In this document: piece by piece, positions 1 through 4,874 of the stretch
Position numbering within the stretch: position 1 is the first letter of the stretch
How the letters are laid out: each line of letters opens with the position of its first letter
Assembly: GCA_902497185.1 (NCBI GenBank)
Contig: CABVEG010000155.1
Span: 1-5,005, forward strand
Length of the DNA stretch: 5,005 bases
Reading direction: 5' to 3'
Source of the DNA: an uncultured Eubacteriales bacterium
Lineage (GTDB): Bacteria; Bacillota; Clostridia; Lachnospirales; CAG-274
The notes under the pieces: generated by a model
Database searches by the model: none
Seen by the model: only the letters and a program-made list of their open reading frames with translations
What the model was told of the DNA's origin: nothing
Made by a program: the position numbers and the translations under genes

Positions 1-931
1 AAATTTTTGTTTCTGTCAATGCTTTCTCTACCATATCAGGCATACGATAGCCGCAAACACTGATAACAGGAATTGTTATTTCTTCAGCAAGTTGTGAAGC
101 ATACTTTAAAAATGGGGCCTGTGTGTTATTATGAACAACAGGTGTAAAAGAAGCGGAAGAGTTGTCCATAACCATTCCGGAAGATACTTCAATAAAGTCT
201 ATTCCTCGTTTTTCAAGCTCCTTACAAACTGAAATTGATTCGTATGGTTTGATGGAATTTTCATTTAAGTCATTAAACGGAAACTTTACGCCTACGATGA
301 AATCATTTCCTACAGCCTTTCTAATTGCGTCATACACTTCAAATAAAATGCGTGCTCGATTTTTAACGTTTCCGCCATATTCATCTGTACGACGATTTGT
401 AGAGGGAGAAAGAAAAGAGTTTATTAAGTAACCGTGTGCACCATGAATTTGTATGCCGTCAACACCGGATTTTTTACAGCGTAATGCAGAAGCAGCAAAA
501 TCCAGAGCAACTTTATGAAGTTCATCTTTTGTGGCTTCGTGATAAATGCAGTTTTCTGATACTGTCTTTTCACATACGTCAAATTTGTCATATCCGTCTG
601 CCTGACAGGTCTTTCCACCACAATGCTGTAACTGGACGATAATCTTACCCTTTCTTTTGTGTACAGAATCAGCAATGCTGCGCATATCATTTATGTAACC
701 GTCATACTCGGTATTTACCATAATAGGAGCTACAGAAGCTGATGCGCTTATTGCGTGCATTCCTGTAATAATCAAACCAACTCCACCGTCTGCAAGGGCA
801 ATGTAATGTTCCTTGATTTTTTCAGTGATCTTTCCGTTATTAGCACCATATTCAAACATTGCACTTGCTATAAGTCGGTTGTGAATTTGAATGTTTCCTA
901 ATTGTAAGGGTGTGTACATAATTGTTGACAT
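1..931 (-). CDS. Old Yellow Enzyme-type NADH:flavin oxidoreductase (C-terminus beyond window)
   Basis: This is an FMN-dependent TIM-barrel oxidoreductase of the OYE / 2,4-dienoyl-CoA reductase family. These cytoplasmic enzymes use NAD(P)H to reduce activated C=C bonds or electrophiles. I translated 310 codons from ATG at 931 without a stop before the window edge. Visible signatures are the N-terminal YTPLQLGNIQIHNRL, the barrel segment LADGGVGLIITG, and the family hallmark HGAHGYL followed by FLSPSTNRRTDEYGG. By homology His163 and His166 would bind substrate and Tyr168 would be the proton donor. QLQHCGG (His103) replaces the usual LxHxGR, Lys216 in GVKFPF sits where an Arg is often found, and Cys293 precedes Gly294 in the phosphate-loop region, usually GG. 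The start follows AGGAGG with 8 nt spacing. A MarR gene lies upstream on the same strand, and a MarR-type palindrome sits just before the ribosome binding site. The missing end hides whether this is a single-domain enzyme or a longer one with Fe-S and FAD domains. Substrate unknown. Confidence 0.95.
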   Translation of the reverse strand, partial: MSTIMYTPLQLGNIQIHNRLIASAMFEYGANNGKITEKIKEHYIALADGGVGLIITGMHAISASASVAPIMVNTEYDGYINDMRSIADSVHKRKGKIIVQLQHCGGKTCQADGYDKFDVCEKTVSENCIYHEATKDELHKVALDFAASALRCKKSGVDGIQIHGAHGYLINSFLSPSTNRRTDEYGGNVKNRARILFEVYDAIRKAVGNDFIVGVKFPFNDLNENSIKPYESISVCKELEKRGIDFIEVSSGMVMDNSSASFTPVVHNNTQAPFLKYASQLAEEITIPVISVCGYRMPDMVEKALTETKI

Positions 932-950
932 TATAAAAACCTCCTATAAT

Positions 951-969
951 TAATGTATATACATCAAAA
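951..969. promoter_or_regulatory. Putative MarR operator, copy 1 (before the oxidoreductase gene)
   Basis: The sequence TAATGTATATACATCAAAA contains the perfect 12-bp palindrome ATGTATATACAT (953-964). It lies immediately upstream of the AGGAGG of the oxidoreductase gene, so a bound dimer would block transcription initiation or early elongation. The same 19 bp occur at 1221-1239 and, inverted, at 1693-1711. Palindrome length and shape fit a MarR dimer. Binding by the adjacent MarR protein is inferred. Confidence 0.75.
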
Positions 970-970
970 T

Positions 971-1219
971 TGACAAAAAAATTATGCTACTTTTCTGTAA
1001 TATATAGTAAAAACTGTATTTGTGGGCTGTAAATTGAAAATTTCGTAATAGCTATAATAAGAAATTTAACCTTTTTTAGCAGTGTTCCTTTAGATTCAAC
1101 AGCTATTCAGACTTGCAGGGTAAAATATAATTACCTTAATCTGGTTTTGGCAACTTATCTAAAAAATCGATAGTAAGTCTTTTTTTCTTTAAATTATATT
1201 CCAAAAATTTATATTTATT
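971..1219. other. Non-coding spacer between marR and the oxidoreductase gene
   Basis: I see no convincing gene here. The longest open stretches are about 46 codons on the plus strand (1033-1170) and 39 codons on the minus strand (about 987-1103). Neither has a good start codon with a ribosome binding site. No clear terminal inverted repeats were found at its edges. The middle (about 1080-1160) is less AT-rich than the rest, which would suit a decayed element or an unrecognised RNA, but nothing identifies it. Confidence 0.5.
981..1011 (-). promoter_or_regulatory. Candidate promoter for the oxidoreductase gene
   Basis: On the minus strand, TTTACT (1006-1011) and CATAAT (981-986) are separated by 19 bp. 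This would place the transcript start roughly 10 bp upstream of operator copy 1, giving a leader of about 40 nt. The -10 has 5 of 6 consensus bases, but the -35 is weak and the spacer long. The region is so AT-rich that chance matches are likely. Read-through from marR could also supply the transcript. Confidence 0.35.
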
Positions 1220-1244
1220 TTAATGTATATACATCAAAATAAAT
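1213..1244. promoter_or_regulatory. Putative MarR operator, copy 2, within a 32-bp near-perfect palindrome
   Basis: The 19-bp operator sequence (1221-1239) is centred in a longer palindrome. The two 16-bp arms (1213-1228 and 1229-1244) pair at all positions except 1222/1235. It begins 8 bp after the MarR stop codon on the minus strand. A minus-strand RNA would have a G-U pair at the one mismatch, so it could fold as a fully paired stem, but no G+C-rich terminator stem is present. It may be a second binding site controlling read-through into the oxidoreductase gene, or a relic of duplication. Confidence 0.6.
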
Positions 1245-1252
1245 AAAAAAAT

Positions 1253-1681
1253 TTATAAATCCTGCAAAAGAGTTAATGTGTCTTCTAATGCTTTCAACTG
1301 TTCTTTGCTTAATTTTGATTCAAATTGATGTTGTGCAGTTTCCCACAAATCAGCAGCTTTCTTGCAAACAAAAGCTCCCTTTTCCGTAAGCTCTAAAACA
1401 CTATCTCTTGCTCCTGTTGCTTTATTGTCTTTTATATAACCTGATTTAATAAGGGGTTTAAGACTTCTTGCAAGGGTAGAGCGATCAAGTAAGGTAGCCT
1501 CTGATAATATTCGAACATTACAGCCGCTATGTTCAGAAATAGCATTGAGTAAAGAATATTGTCTTACTGTTACACCACAAGGTGCAAGAATGGAGTCGTA
1601 AAATCGTATTACATTTTCAGCACTTCTACGCATTTTCAAACAATGGCATACAGTATTGTCTATTCTCTTGCTCATTTTCAT
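1253..1681 (-). CDS. MarR-family transcriptional regulator, cysteine-rich
   Basis: A 142-residue winged helix-turn-helix repressor, the normal size for MarR proteins, which act as DNA-binding dimers. The N-terminal dimerisation helices (about 5-35) include CHCLKMRRSAENVIRFYDSIL. The DNA-binding domain spans about 37-102: GVTVRQYSLLNAI, then RILSEATLLDRSTLARSLKPL as helix-turn-helix, then the wing around GARDSVLELTEKG (90-102). C-terminal dimer helices follow. It has five cysteines: Cys12, Cys14, Cys35, Cys54 and Cys106. The Cys12-x-Cys14 pair in the first helix could sense thiol-reactive or oxidising compounds (inference). I prefer ATG at 1681 because AAAGG lies 5 nt upstream. An in-frame GTG at 1687 would overlap that ribosome binding site, and ATG at 1675 is also possible. 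The palindrome over its own promoter implies autorepression, and matching sites before the downstream flavin reductase suggest that gene is its main target. The inducer is unknown. Confidence 0.93.
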   Translation of the reverse strand: MKMSKRIDNTVCHCLKMRRSAENVIRFYDSILAPCGVTVRQYSLLNAISEHSGCNVRILSEATLLDRSTLARSLKPLIKSGYIKDNKATGARDSVLELTEKGAFVCKKAADLWETAQHQFESKLSKEQLKALEDTLTLLQDL

Positions 1682-1692
1682 AATCACCTTTC

Positions 1693-1711
1693 TTTTGATG
1701 TATATACATTA
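1693..1711. promoter_or_regulatory. Putative MarR operator, copy 3 (autoregulatory)
   Basis: This is the inverted copy of the 19-bp element, with core ATGTATATACAT at 1698-1709. It overlaps four bases of the marR -10 box and covers the predicted transcript start, which is a classical repressor position. All three copies share the asymmetric flank (TAAT on one side, CAAAA on the other), so conservation goes beyond the palindrome itself. Confidence 0.82.
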
Positions 1712-1736
1712 TACTAAAAAGAGTATATTTTGTCAA
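1708..1736 (-). promoter_or_regulatory. Consensus sigma-A promoter of marR
   Basis: On the minus strand a perfect TTGACA (1731-1736) and a perfect TATAAT (1708-1713) are separated by exactly 17 bp. The predicted start is near 1701, giving a leader of about 20 nt before the ATG. Such a strong promoter overlapped by a palindrome fits a gene held down by its own product. Confidence 0.92.
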
Positions 1737-1755
1737 TCCTTTATTAAGTGTTTTT

Positions 1756-1787
1756 AAAAACATAGGGGATTTACTGTCCCCTATGTT
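1756..1787 (-). terminator. Intrinsic terminator of the ferritin-like gene
   Basis: A perfect 11-bp stem (1759-1769 with 1777-1787), containing a GGGG/CCCC block, has a 7-nt loop and ends on the minus strand in TTTTT. It lies about 60 bp after the ferritin-like stop codon and just upstream of the marR promoter, so it separates the two units. The T-run is short and partly inside the stem. Confidence 0.85.
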
Positions 1788-1849
1788 GCAGACACCGGAG
1801 GTGAATAGTTATTGATCGTGACGGATTCCTTTCTACAATAAATATTAAA

Positions 1850-2263
1850 TTATCTGTATTTGCTATACATATAATTTAACAGTGCTGCATGATTTTGTTC
1901 ATCTGTTATTATTTCAGTAAGATAGTTTTTGAACTGTTGATTTTCAAGAGCAAATAAAATAGGTCTGTATGATTCCACGGTATTTAATTCAGCTTTTATT
2001 GAAGCTGCAATATTTTTTAGAAAATCCTTATCTATTATCGGTGCTTCTGTTTTTTTTGGCGTATATTTTTCGTTTGTAAGTTTGGTATATATATCACAAA
2101 GCATTTCAAAATGTTTTTTTTCATCAAGGCTCATTTCCTCAAGCATTTTTTTATCATCAATATCCCTTACTGAATTTGCCAGTTCAGAGTAGAATTTGCT
2201 TACCATGGGTTCTTCATCAATACCATCTTTTATAAGTTCAATGACATATTTATTGGAATACAT
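1850..2263 (-). CDS. Ferritin-like (rubrerythrin-type) diiron protein without rubredoxin domain
   Basis: A 137-residue four-helix-bundle protein of the ferritin-like/rubrerythrin superfamily. Two repeated half-motifs supply a full set of likely diiron ligands. These are Glu18 in DEEPMVSKFYSELA, then Glu48 and His51 in DEKKHF, then Glu92 in AELNTVESY, then Glu122 and His125 in DEQNHAALL. The tyrosines seven residues after Glu18 and Glu92 match the family pattern. Canonical rubrerythrin carries a C-terminal rubredoxin domain with two CxxC knuckles. This protein ends right after helix 4 and has one cysteine (Cys56), so it must get electrons from a partner if it is a peroxidase; iron handling is the alternative. 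It is cytoplasmic, with no signal peptide. The start is firm: AAGGAG (2270-2275) lies 6 nt upstream. It has its own promoter and terminator and is divergent from the ParB-like gene. Linking it to oxidative stress is inference from family and neighbours. Confidence 0.9.
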   Translation of the reverse strand: MYSNKYVIELIKDGIDEEPMVSKFYSELANSVRDIDDKKMLEEMSLDEKKHFEMLCDIYTKLTNEKYTPKKTEAPIIDKDFLKNIAASIKAELNTVESYRPILFALENQQFKNYLTEIITDEQNHAALLNYMYSKYR

Positions 2264-2289
2264 AGTAATCTCCTTACCGCTTTTATATA

Positions 2290-2318
2290 TTTATATGCTG
2301 TGATTTAAAATTTGTGAA
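2290..2318 (-). promoter_or_regulatory. Promoter of the ferritin-like gene
   Basis: On the minus strand TTCACA (2313-2318) and TATAAA (2290-2295) are separated by 17 bp, each matching 5 of 6 consensus bases. The predicted start near 2283 gives a leader of about 20 nt containing the ribosome binding site. No MarR-type palindrome occurs here, so the neighbouring MarR protein probably does not control this gene. Confidence 0.65.
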
Positions 2319-2360
2319 TATAAATTTGTCGATATATGTATTAATAAAGCCTTTTAAAAA

Positions 2361-2399
2361 TATGGTAAAAATTGGTAAATATGTTATAATTATACCATA
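2361..2399 (+). promoter_or_regulatory. Promoter region of the ParB-like gene with repeated TGGTAAA motifs
   Basis: An extended -10 box, TGTTATAAT (2382-2390), has no good -35 at the normal distance (ATGGTA at 2362-2367). Two TGGTAAA copies start at 2363 and 2373, exactly 10 bp or one helical turn apart. An inverted copy (TACCATA, 2393-2399) forms a 7-bp inverted repeat with TATGGTA at 2361-2367. A weak -35 with phased repeats suggests a regulated promoter. No regulator can be named. Confidence 0.5.
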
Positions 2400-2418
2400 A
2401 ACTTTAGGAGGCGATATT

Positions 2419-3225
2419 ATGAATTATAATGAATACAGTTGCTATAATAAATTGCAGTATCTTCCCGTGGACAGAATACTGCCAAATCCTTATCAGACAA
2501 GGTCAGGATTTGACAGCAGCGGTATTGATTCTCTTGTAAAGTCCATAAAGAATTATGGTGTTCTTCAGCCTATAGGCGTAAGACTTATTAATAAAAAGGT
2601 ATATGAACTTATTTTTGGAGAAAGAAGATTGATTGCTTGTAAAAAAGCGGGTATAAGTACAATTCCTGCCATTGTGACCGAGGTGGGAGATAGGGAAGCA
2701 GCAGCCCTTTCAATGGTTGAAAATATACACAGAAAAAATCTTCATTATATGGAAACAGCAAAAGCAATAAATATTCTTTTTAGAGGCTTTGGATATAATG
2801 TGGAAGAAATATCTGATATTTTATCAGTAGAGTTAAATGATGTTGAGGAATACATAAGATTTGAAGGGTTCTCAAATGATATAAGGAATATGCTTATAAG
2901 GGAAGATATATCAAAGGACAAGGCTGAACTTCTTTTAAAAACTAATGACAGTGATATACAGAAAAATGTAATTAATAAGGTGAGGGAATACAATTTGAAT
3001 ACAGAAAAAACAGAAATATTTATAAATAGTGCATTAAGAGAAAAAATGATTGGTACAGTTGAAGCAAATCACAGAAATATAAAACGTAAATTTACTGATT
3101 TAAGGCTTTTTACAAACACTTTAAAGCAGGCAATAAGTCTTATTAATGAGTCAGGAATGGAAAGCAGCTATGAAATTGAAAAAAATGATGACCAGTATAA
3201 AATATCCATAAATATTAATGTGTAA
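2419..3225 (+). CDS. ParB/Noc-family chromosome partition or nucleoid-occlusion-like protein
   Basis: A 268-residue protein with the three-part ParB layout. The N-terminal CTP-binding domain (about 12-110) shows PNPYQTR (22-28), the helix LVKSIKNYGVLQPIGVR, GERR (67-70) and ENIHRKNL (101-108). These correspond to the conserved ParB boxes that bind CTP and load the protein as a DNA clamp. The central domain (about 111-205) should carry the helix-turn-helix. Its second helix reads LSVELNDVEEYIRFEGF where relatives usually have a GKSxSxxxNxLRLL-like pattern, so parS or Noc-site recognition may be altered. The C-terminus (about 223-268) has the DLRLFTNTLKQAI dimerisation segment typical of clostridial ParB/Noc proteins. 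ATG follows AGGAGG at 2406-2411 with 7 nt spacing. No ParA gene or TGTTTCACGTGAAACA-like site is present in the window. A second chromosomal ParB, a Noc-like protein or a mobile-element ParB are all possible. Family assignment is firm; the role is not. Confidence 0.9.
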   Translation: MNYNEYSCYNKLQYLPVDRILPNPYQTRSGFDSSGIDSLVKSIKNYGVLQPIGVRLINKKVYELIFGERRLIACKKAGISTIPAIVTEVGDREAAALSMVENIHRKNLHYMETAKAINILFRGFGYNVEEISDILSVELNDVEEYIRFEGFSNDIRNMLIREDISKDKAELLLKTNDSDIQKNVINKVREYNLNTEKTEIFINSALREKMIGTVEANHRNIKRKFTDLRLFTNTLKQAISLINESGMESSYEIEKNDDQYKISININV

Positions 3226-3285
3226 GCATACAAATTATACCATTTAAGTTATAATTATTATTAAAATATTTATATGGTATTATGC
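3226..3285. repeat. Interrupted inverted repeat after the ParB-like gene
   Basis: GCATA (3226-3230) pairs with TATGC (3281-3285), and TACCAT (3238-3243) pairs with ATGGTA (3274-3279), around an AT-rich interior. It begins directly after the stop codon. No T-run follows on the plus strand, so it is a poor intrinsic terminator. It may still slow transcription or be a protein site, since the TACCAT/ATGGTA words also occur upstream of the same gene. Confidence 0.4.
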
Positions 3286-3286
3286 C

Positions 3287-3315
3287 TTGACTTTATAAAA
3301 AAAGAGGTATAAAAT
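3287..3315 (+). promoter_or_regulatory. Promoter of the cation:proton antiporter gene
   Basis: TTGACT (3287-3292) and TAAAAT (3310-3315) are separated by 17 bp, each with 5 of 6 consensus bases. The predicted start is near 3322, giving a leader of about 64 nt. This makes the antiporter a separate transcription unit from the ParB-like gene, though read-through is possible because no clear terminator lies between them. Confidence 0.7.
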
Positions 3316-3324
3316 ATAAATGCG

Positions 3325-3367
3325 ATGGGGAATGGGGTTAAAAATCTTTGTTTCCCATTAATTTTTT
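3325..3367 (+). promoter_or_regulatory. Possible attenuator-like hairpin in the antiporter leader
   Basis: Two overlapping G-rich arms, ATGGGGAA (3325-3332) and AATGGGG (3331-3337), can each pair with one C-rich arm, TTTCCCATT (3351-3359). Six T residues follow at 3362-3367 after a 2-nt gap, giving a terminator-like shape inside the 5' leader. Two arms competing for one partner is a common attenuator design. The stems are short (6-8 bp with a G-U pair), and no known riboswitch family is recognised. The gene's ribosome binding site (GGGGG, 3374-3378) lies just after it. Confidence 0.35.
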
Positions 3368-3385
3368 GCCGTTGGGGGTTTTATT

Positions 3386-4606
3386 ATGTCATTTATTGCA
3401 GAGCTTTTTAAAGGAGATTATGGATATTTAGCTACACTGGCTGTAATTCTTTTGTCTACAAAAGTGCTTGGCTTGGCATCGAGAAAAGTACATATGCCTG
3501 CGGTTGTTGGTGCCTTGCTTGCAGGCATTATATTAGGTCCGTCCTGTTTAGGTGTTGTAAATCAGACAGACTTTTTGAGTAAGGCTGCTGAAATTGGTGT
3601 TATTATTCTTATGTTTATGTCAGGTCTTGAAACTGACCTTGAAGAACTTAAAGAAAATGGTATTGCATCATTTATAGTAGCACTTATTGGTGTTATTGTT
3701 CCTCTTATTGGAGGTGCTTTGACTTATTATATTATGAATCCTGAAGGAGAAGCCTCCATTAATGTGTTAAAGGCTGTTTTCGTTGGTGTTACTTTAACTG
3801 CAACATCTGTTAGTATTACAGTTGAAACATTAAGAGAATTGGGAAAGCTGTCAGGAAGAATGGGCACAACTATTTTAGGAGCAGCCGTTATTGATGATAT
3901 TATTGGTATTGTGGTTTTAACAGCCATTACAAGTATGGGCGGAGGTTCTGATGTATCATTGCCTATTGTGCTTTTAAAGATTCTTTTGTTCTTTATATTT
4001 GTTCTTATTGTGGCTGTGGCAGTACTTTTTGTAAAGAGAAGGATATTCCCTCATATAAGAATGAGAAGAAGAATATCAATATATGTACTTGGCTTTTGTT
4101 TCTTTTTAAGCTTTTGTGCAGAGGAGTTCTTTGGTGTTGCAGATATTACAGGTGCATATTTTGCCGGTGTTATATTATGTAACTTTGGTGCGAAGGAATA
4201 TATTGATCAAAGATTTGATATTTTAGGTTATTTGTTTTTCTCACCAATATTTTTTGCAAGTATTGGTTTAAAGACCGATTTAACAGCACTTGTTGCTAAT
4301 CCGGGAATAGTAGTGTTTGCATTTGTACTTCTGATAGTTGCTATTTTATCAAAGATTATAGGCTGTGGACTTGGTGCAAAAATTTGCAAGTTTAATAATA
4401 AAGATGCTTTGTCAATCGGTATTGGTATGGTATCCAGAGGTGAAGTTGCACTTATTGTGGCTCAAAAGGGTGCTAATTGCGGACTTCTTGAATCAGATAT
4501 GTTTCCTGCCATAGTATTTATGGTTATTGTTACTACACTTATTACACCTGTACTTCTTAAGCTAATTCTTGCAGATAAGAGTTCTAAGACTGTTGTTCAG
4601 GCATAA
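3386..4606 (+). CDS. CPA2-family (NapA/Kef-type) cation:proton antiporter
   Basis: A 406-residue, very hydrophobic inner-membrane protein with roughly twelve or thirteen membrane segments, matching the transport domain of CPA2 antiporters that exchange Na+ or K+ for protons. An early helix carries PAVVGALLAGIILGPSCLG (38-56). GVTLTATSVSI (134-144) marks the unwound helix of the ion site. AAVIDDIIGIV (166-176) holds the paired Asp170-Asp171, the likely cation and proton ligands as in NapA-type electrogenic exchangers. Later signatures are GAYFAGV (256-262), FFASIGLKTDL (289-299) and SRGEVALIVA (350-359). There is no C-terminal RCK/TrkA-N nucleotide-binding domain, so it is shorter than KefB/KefC and closer to NapA or GerN-like exchangers. 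The ribosome binding site is unusual, GGGGG at 3374-3378 with 7 nt spacing, and may give modest translation. It has its own promoter and a strong hairpin follows. A role in pH or salt homeostasis follows from the family; ion choice cannot be told from sequence. Confidence 0.93.
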   Translation: MSFIAELFKGDYGYLATLAVILLSTKVLGLASRKVHMPAVVGALLAGIILGPSCLGVVNQTDFLSKAAEIGVIILMFMSGLETDLEELKENGIASFIVALIGVIVPLIGGALTYYIMNPEGEASINVLKAVFVGVTLTATSVSITVETLRELGKLSGRMGTTILGAAVIDDIIGIVVLTAITSMGGGSDVSLPIVLLKILLFFIFVLIVAVAVLFVKRRIFPHIRMRRRISIYVLGFCFFLSFCAEEFFGVADITGAYFAGVILCNFGAKEYIDQRFDILGYLFFSPIFFASIGLKTDLTALVANPGIVVFAFVLLIVAILSKIIGCGLGAKICKFNNKDALSIGIGMVSRGEVALIVAQKGANCGLLESDMFPAIVFMVIVTTLITPVLLKLILADKSSKTVVQA

Positions 4607-4621
4607 TTTATTGTATATTAT

Positions 4622-4675
4622 AAAAGAGGCTGTAGCAAATTAGTGTAAAAAAACTAATTTGCTACAGCCTCTTTT
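4622..4675. terminator. Perfect 23-bp hairpin, bidirectional terminator
   Basis: Arms 4622-4644 and 4653-4675 are fully complementary around an 8-nt loop (GTAAAAAA). The stem base is AAAAGAGGC/GCCTCTTTT, so a T-run closes the hairpin on either strand. It lies 15 bp after the antiporter stop codon. The position supports intrinsic termination. The length is more than a terminator needs, so it could also be a small dispersed repeat. Confidence 0.85.
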
Positions 4676-4874
4676 GCTATTTATAGCACTATAGATTCCT
4701 TGTCCTGATGTTTTAGCATATGTATGTTAATAGATATAAGATAGACGTTATTTTACCAAGATTATCAATAAAGAAAAGCTAAAGCAGAATATATCACATA
4801 AAGTTAAGGGGGCATAATCCTTGACTTCTAAATACTATAATTATACGAGGAAATAAAAGATAGGAGGCGGTTGT
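4676..4874. other. Intergenic leader before the last gene
   Basis: No coding region was found in these 199 bp. TTGACT (4821-4826) and TATAAT (4836-4841) are both present but only 9 bp apart, too close to work together. TTGACT with TACGAG (4844-4849, 17 bp spacer) is the alternative, with a poor -10. A promoter is likely here but cannot be assigned. AGGAGG at 4862-4867 serves the next gene. Confidence 0.4.

Larger units (their letters stand above)
950..1240. repeat. Pair of 21-bp direct repeats bracketing a non-coding segment
   Basis: Positions 950-970 and 1220-1240 are identical over 21 bp and lie in the same orientation, exactly 270 bp apart. Each contains the ATGTATATACAT operator core. 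Collapsing the two copies into one would leave the MarR stop codon about 50 bp from the oxidoreductase start, with a single operator between them. That suggests the copies arose by insertion or tandem duplication. They could instead be two independently kept operators with AT-rich flanks that match by chance. Confidence 0.8.

Noticed and set aside
162..690. Open frames on the plus strand (162-431, 436-642) and in another minus frame (424-690)
   Set aside because: They lie inside the flavin oxidoreductase gene, whose continuous family motifs identify the true frame; they have no matching ribosome binding sites or family signatures.
971..1219. An intact small insertion sequence or MITE between the direct repeats
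   Set aside because: No terminal inverted repeats and no transposase frame could be found, so only a possible remnant is reported.
950..1711. CRISPR-like array made of the three repeated palindromes
   Set aside because: Only three copies exist, one is inverted, the spacings differ (270 and 475 bp), and the positions at promoters fit operators.
1799..1840. Apparent ribosome binding site (GGAGGTG) on the plus strand followed by a TTG frame
   Set aside because: The frame stops after nine codons and lies between a gene end and its terminator; it is most likely chance.
2745..2993. 82-codon open frame on the minus strand
   Set aside because: It is antisense to the middle of the ParB-like gene, is low in complexity (Ser/Ile/Leu-rich), and has no recognisable domain.
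3322..3385. A known riboswitch (for example a c-di-AMP type controlling ion transport) in the antiporter leader
   Set aside because: The predicted leader is only about 64 nt, shorter than that class, and no conserved riboswitch motif was recognised.
3727..3927. 66-codon open frame on the minus strand
   Set aside because: It is antisense to the antiporter gene over the catalytic Asp-Asp region, where the plus-strand frame is clearly the real one.
2419..4606. ParB-like gene and antiporter as one operon
   Set aside because: They are 160 bp apart and a good promoter (TTGACT-17-TAAAAT) lies between them, so separate units are more likely.
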